Shown: in pieces, positions 7,601 to 9,797 of the stretch
Numbering within the stretch: position 1 is the stretch's first letter
How the letters are laid out: each line of letters opens with the position of its first letter
Position numbers and translations under genes: made by a program
The notes under the pieces: model-generated
Seen by the model: the letters and a program-made list of their open reading frames with translations, nothing else
What the model was told of the DNA's origin: nothing
Databases searched by the model: none
Assembly: GCA_013202335.1 (NCBI GenBank)
Contig: JABMQR010000117.1
Coordinates: forward strand, 1-9,797
Source of the DNA: Bacteroidota bacterium
GTDB lineage: Bacteria; Spirochaetota; Spirochaetia; JABMQR01
Direction: 5' to 3'
DNA: 9,797 nt

Positions 7601-7616
7601 ATAAAGTTTCCTTTAT
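7601..7616. promoter_or_regulatory. Inverted repeat at the predicted transcription start (candidate operator)
   Basis: ATAAAG-TTTC-CTTTAT is a perfect 6-bp inverted repeat with a 4-bp centre. It begins about seven bases downstream of the -10 box, so it would cover roughly +1 to +16, a typical repressor position. A further ATAAAGTTT copy occurs at 7588-7596, 13 bp away. It could also form a small hairpin at the 5' end of the mRNA. Function is inferred from position only. Confidence 0.4.
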
Positions 7617-7622
7617 GCAAAC

Positions 7623-7651
7623 ATTATAATCATATTTATCATATTTATCAA
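7623..7651 (-). promoter_or_regulatory. Sigma70-type promoter for the aminotransferase-led operon
   Basis: On the minus strand TTGATA (7651-7646) is followed after exactly 17 bp by TATAAT (7628-7623), a perfect -10 and a five-of-six -35. The predicted transcription start is near 7616, leaving a leader of about 35-45 nt before the aminotransferase. The spacer is made largely of two CATATTTAT units (plus-strand 7631-7648), so it is AT-rich and probably flexible. This is the only strong promoter I see in the window and should drive the genes from the aminotransferase to the left edge. Confidence 0.7.
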
Positions 7652-7662
7652 CTTATTTATCT

Positions 7663-7684
7663 CTTTTTGGCAACTTTTTGGTAA
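7663..7684. repeat. Two adjacent 11-bp direct repeats upstream of the -35 (candidate activator site)
   Basis: Plus-strand CTTTTTGGCAA (7663-7673) is followed directly by CTTTTTGGTAA (7674-7684), 10 of 11 bases identical. The one-turn spacing places both copies on the same helix face, and the pair lies at about -47 to -68 from the predicted start, where activators commonly bind. No cognate protein can be assigned from the sequence. Confidence 0.5.
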
Positions 7685-7689
7685 GTTAG

Positions 7690-7707
7690 TTAATGCCAGC
7701 GTATTAA
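7690..7707. promoter_or_regulatory. Imperfect palindrome upstream of the promoter
   Basis: TTAATGC-CAGC-GTATTAA has 7-bp arms with one mismatch around a 4-bp centre. It lies just beyond the direct repeats, at about -75 to -90 from the predicted start. The size and symmetry suit a dimeric regulator, but short AT-rich palindromes occur by chance. Confidence 0.25.
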
Positions 7708-7732
7708 TATTTGTCAGAGATTTTTTTCTCAG

Positions 7733-7755
7733 AAGAAAAAGGTAACCTTTTCCTC
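7733..7755 (-). terminator. Hairpin after the cupin gene (weak terminator or attenuator)
   Basis: In the minus-strand transcript, 15 bases after the cupin stop codon, GAGGAAAAGG and CCTTTTTCTT can pair as a 10-bp stem (two G-U pairs) with a UUA loop. The U run lies in the 3' arm rather than after the stem, so this is not a standard intrinsic terminator and read-through into the downstream operon is possible. Confidence 0.35.
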
Positions 7756-7769
7756 ATCAATAAATAAAA

Positions 7770-8258
7770 TTAATTTTCAAGCTGATGATTTTTCCCATAG
7801 GGAATCCTTTTATTTTCGAAAAAATTATCATCTCCGATACAGGGACTGGATACTTCCAGAATAAGAGCTGTTTCAAGAGCGGTAAATCTGTGATATTTTT
7901 CCAAATTGATGAGAAGAACATCTCCCTGCTTCATTACAATCTCTTCCTCTTCATATTCCATTTTTACACAGCCTTTTTTAATATAAAAAGTTTCCAGTTT
8001 TTGCGTGTGAAAATGTTTTGGGCAGGTTTGCCCTTCAAAGAGAAACATAAATTTACCACAGTATCCACCCTGAACCTCATTAGCGATCCAGAATTCCGTT
8101 TCTCCGATATCTGCAAAATCACCAAGACCAAAATCAAGAATTAAAGGATCTATATCCGGCAGGGTGAGCTTCCATTCTTTCATTTGTAGATGAATTTTCT
8201 CGAGAATCTCTCTGCCTTTTTCACCTTTTATCGATATTGAAGTATTAAGCCCTTCCAT
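7770..8258 (-). CDS. Cupin protein resembling D-lyxose ketol-isomerase
   Basis: A 162-residue single-domain cupin. The first cupin motif is exact: Gly76, five residues, His82-x-His84, four residues, Glu89, six residues, Gly96; the second motif (GDVLLINLEKYH, 112-123) supplies His123, completing a three-His/one-Glu metal site. The surroundings (LDFGLGDFADIG, EGQTCPKHFH, LEVSSPC, then a D-x-FFENKRI tail) recall bacterial D-lyxose/D-mannose isomerases of the YdaE type, so a sugar ketol-isomerase role is the best guess; a general sugar-binding or other metal cupin is the alternative. Two ATGs lie in tandem; GGAGG at 8265-8269 is only three bases from the first (8261) and six from the second (8258), so I prefer the second. 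It follows the permease gene by about 40 bp and probably shares its transcript. Confidence 0.82.
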   Translation of the reverse strand: MEGLNTSISIKGEKGREILEKIHLQMKEWKLTLPDIDPLILDFGLGDFADIGETEFWIANEVQGGYCGKFMFLFEGQTCPKHFHTQKLETFYIKKGCVKMEYEEEEIVMKQGDVLLINLEKYHRFTALETALILEVSSPCIGDDNFFENKRIPYGKNHQLEN

Positions 8259-8264
8259 CATTTA

Positions 8265-8270
8265 CCTCCG
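8265..8270 (-). promoter_or_regulatory. Shine-Dalgarno site for the cupin gene
   Basis: CGGAGG on the minus strand stands before two consecutive ATG codons. Its distance (six bases from GGAGG) favours the second ATG, at 8258, as the start. Confidence 0.6.
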
Positions 8271-8299
8271 TATAATTCATTCCGGTTATATTAATGAAA

Positions 8300-9163
8300 T
8301 CAGGCTTTTACTGCGCCCGCGGTTAATCCTCTTATAAAATATCTCTGCATGCTCATAAAGATGATAAGAGGCGGCGCCAATGACATCACACTCATGGACA
8401 TAAGAGATCCCCAGTTCACCTGATACTGCCCAACCTGTGATGCCAGTCCAACAGTAATAGTTTTGAGGCTGTCCCGGGATACAACGGTAATGGAAAAAAG
8501 GAATTCATTCCAACTATTCAAAAAGGAAAATATGAAAATTGTTACTACTCCTGTACGGACAACAGGTAAAATAATTCTGACAAAGGTTCCGAACTGAGAA
8601 CAGCCGTCAACGGTCGCAGCCTCCTCCAAATCTCTGGGAATACTATCAAAAAATGATTTAATCATCAGTGTACAAAAGGGTAAATAAAAAACTACCCGGG
8701 TTACTACAAGAGCCGTAATAGTATTGTAGATATTCAGATTTTTCATAAGTATAAAATAGGGAACAATAAACATAATAGGTGGAAACATCTGGCAGGCAAC
8801 CAGGGTTATAAGAGCTGCTTTCCCAGCCTTTATTTTATATCGCGAAAAACCATACCCTGCACAGGTAGCAAGAATTACAATTACAATAGTAGATAGAAAT
8901 GAGATGTAAATCGTATTAGTAAAAAAACGCATAAGCTTAGGATCAGTAAATATTACTTTATAATTTTCAAGAGTAGGATTTTGGGGTAACCATTTTAAAT
9001 CCAAAGTAAAAATTTCTTCACTGGGTTTTAAGGAGGCCAGAAATGCCCAGATTATAGGGAAAAGGACAATAAAAGCCCAAATAACTAAAAATAAAAATAT
9101 ATATGAGTCTTTAAAATTTACTGCACTAAAAAGTGGTTTCCTTCTTCTCACTTGATTATCCAT
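8300..9163 (-). CDS. Carbohydrate ABC transporter permease, MalG family
   Basis: A complete 287-residue inner-membrane permease with about six membrane segments, the first at about 20-44 after a basic start (RRRK, residues 6-9), as expected for a cytoplasmic N-terminus. The ATPase-docking EAA loop is EEAATVDGCSQFGTFVRIILP (180-200). FLNSWNEFLFS (214-224) and the C-terminal QRYFIRGLTAGAVKA are signatures of the MalG branch of the CUT1 family. It would pair with the neighbouring MalF-type subunit to import an oligosaccharide, monosaccharide derivative or similar solute using an ATPase and a binding protein, neither of which is in the window. The ATG overlaps the end of the MalF-type gene by 8 bp, with CGGAGG upstream, indicating translational coupling and one complex. 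The stop codon is TGA. Substrate cannot be told from permease sequence. Confidence 0.95.
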   Translation of the reverse strand: MDNQVRRRKPLFSAVNFKDSYIFLFLVIWAFIVLFPIIWAFLASLKPSEEIFTLDLKWLPQNPTLENYKVIFTDPKLMRFFTNTIYISFLSTIVIVILATCAGYGFSRYKIKAGKAALITLVACQMFPPIMFIVPYFILMKNLNIYNTITALVVTRVVFYLPFCTLMIKSFFDSIPRDLEEAATVDGCSQFGTFVRIILPVVRTGVVTIFIFSFLNSWNEFLFSITVVSRDSLKTITVGLASQVGQYQVNWGSLMSMSVMSLAPPLIIFMSMQRYFIRGLTAGAVKA

Positions 9164-9797
9164 TTAATTCCTCCGCTTTTTTAGAAAAATGAATATAAAA
9201 TATGGAGAAAATTAAATTGATGATAAGAATGCAGACTGATAGAGCAGATGCTTTACCAAATTTATAAAATTTGAATGCCAGCTCATATACATAGGTTGTC
9301 ATTAAATGGGTTGAATTAATCGGTCCTCCCTTTGTCATTACCCAAGGCAAATCGAAATAGACAAAGGTCCATACAAAATCCAGCAACACAACGGTGAGAA
9401 TTATACTCATCATTTGTGGGATGGTAATCTTAAAGAATTTCTGAATTCCGGAAGCCCCGTCGATATCAGCTGCTTCATAAAGCTGGGGTGAAATCATCTG
9501 GAGTCCGGATAGCAATACGATAAATGCAAAAGGGAAAGTTCTCCAGTTATGGGCTATAAGCACAAAGACCATGGCAGCCTTTGGTGTGGAGAGAAAAAGT
9601 AGATCTTTATTAATTAATCCCAGTGTTTTCAGTAGGTCATTAATAGGACTTAATTGTGGATGATATAACCACATCCATATCAAACCTACCGCTACCCCCG
9701 ACATAGCCCAAGGTATAAGATTTACTGTACGAAAAAACAGCCGGCCAAACATCTTCCGATCAAGGGCAAGGGCAAGGGCAAATCCCAACACTAAATG
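9156..9797 (-). CDS. Carbohydrate ABC transporter permease, MalF/UgpA family (5' end outside window)
   Basis: The last 213 residues of a CUT1-family sugar permease; the frame is open through base 9797 with no start codon of its own in a sensible place, so roughly 80-90 N-terminal residues lie outside. The fragment begins in a membrane segment followed by FGRLFFRTVNLIPWAMSGV, typical of this branch. The EAA loop EAADIDGASGIQKFFKITIP lies about 106 residues before the end, and TKGGPINSTHLMTTYVYE (family consensus T-x-GGP-x-x-ST-x-x-x-x-x-Y-x-Y) follows. At least four membrane segments are visible. It forms a heterodimer with the MalG-type subunit encoded immediately downstream, overlapping by 8 bp. 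A GTG at 9791 is only an internal codon. A hexanucleotide run encodes the Ala-Leu repeats near the left end of the fragment. Confidence 0.94.
   Translation of the reverse strand, partial: HLVLGFALALALDRKMFGRLFFRTVNLIPWAMSGVAVGLIWMWLYHPQLSPINDLLKTLGLINKDLLFLSTPKAAMVFVLIAHNWRTFPFAFIVLLSGLQMISPQLYEAADIDGASGIQKFFKITIPQMMSIILTVVLLDFVWTFVYFDLPWVMTKGGPINSTHLMTTYVYELAFKFYKFGKASALSVCILIINLIFSIFYIHFSKKAEELNG
9761..9781. repeat. Short tandem hexanucleotide repeat in the MalF-type gene
   Basis: Plus-strand CAAGGG occurs three times in a row followed by CAA. On the coding strand it gives the alternating Ala-Leu run in a membrane helix. Gain or loss of a unit would keep the reading frame. Confidence 0.6.

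Noticed and set aside
7631..7649. CATATTTAT tandem units as a CRISPR-like or iteron array
   Set aside because: Only two AT-rich 9-bp units within a promoter spacer, with no spacers, origin features or replication gene nearby.
7710..7727. Second hairpin (GAGA/TCTC around a T run) in the spacer
   Set aside because: Only four continuous base pairs with a loop of T/A bases; too weak to call.
8262..8299. Promoter in the gap between the MalG-type permease and the cupin gene
   Set aside because: Only a poor -10-like TTATAC and no acceptable -35 at the right distance; co-transcription with the permeases is simpler.
9789..9791. GTG as the start of the MalF-type permease
   Set aside because: The frame continues upstream to the window edge and the family needs about 80-90 more N-terminal residues; the codon is internal.

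Overview
The window is an AT-rich, densely packed bacterial stretch in which every supported gene lies on the minus strand, so transcription runs from high to low coordinates. Good Shine-Dalgarno sequences and a textbook sigma70-type promoter indicate a bacterium. The gene mix (ABC sugar permeases, DegT aminotransferase, M81/MlrC proteins, SMP-30, an XRE-cupin regulator) would fit a Spirochaetota or Bacillota heterotroph, but that is only a weak inference. No rRNA, tRNA, CRISPR array, insertion sequence or phage gene is visible.

Right-hand unit (9797 to 7770): the 3' part of a MalF-type sugar ABC permease, cut by the window edge; a complete MalG-type permease overlapping it by 8 bp; and a small cupin resembling D-lyxose isomerases. 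The solute-binding protein and ATPase that the permeases need are not in the window.

Spacer (7574-7769): the only sizeable intergenic region. It holds a hairpin after the cupin, an imperfect palindrome, two adjacent 11-bp direct repeats, a -35/-10 promoter with a 17-bp spacer, and a perfect inverted repeat just downstream of the -10. This looks like a regulated promoter for the rest of the cluster.

Left-hand unit (7573 to 1): DegT/AHBA-synthase-type PLP aminotransferase; a first M81 (MlrC-like) metallohydrolase overlapping it by 8 bp; a TIM-barrel sugar isomerase/epimerase; a second M81 paralogue; an XRE-cupin transcriptional regulator; a short-chain dehydrogenase; an SMP-30/gluconolactonase; and the first 42 codons of a neutral-ceramidase-like protein running off the left edge. 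All gaps between these genes are 54 bp or less, consistent with one operon.

Taken together this looks like an import-and-degradation system for a small carbohydrate-like compound that carries nitrogen. The transporter brings it in, amidohydrolase-type enzymes (two M81 proteins, the ceramidase-like protein) could cleave C-N bonds, the aminotransferase handles an amino/keto group, the TIM-barrel and cupin proteins isomerise sugars, and the SDR plus SMP-30 pair could oxidise a sugar to a lactone and open it. The substrate is not identifiable from sequence alone; this pathway is inference. The combination, with a duplicated and diverged M81 gene, is the most interesting aspect of the window.
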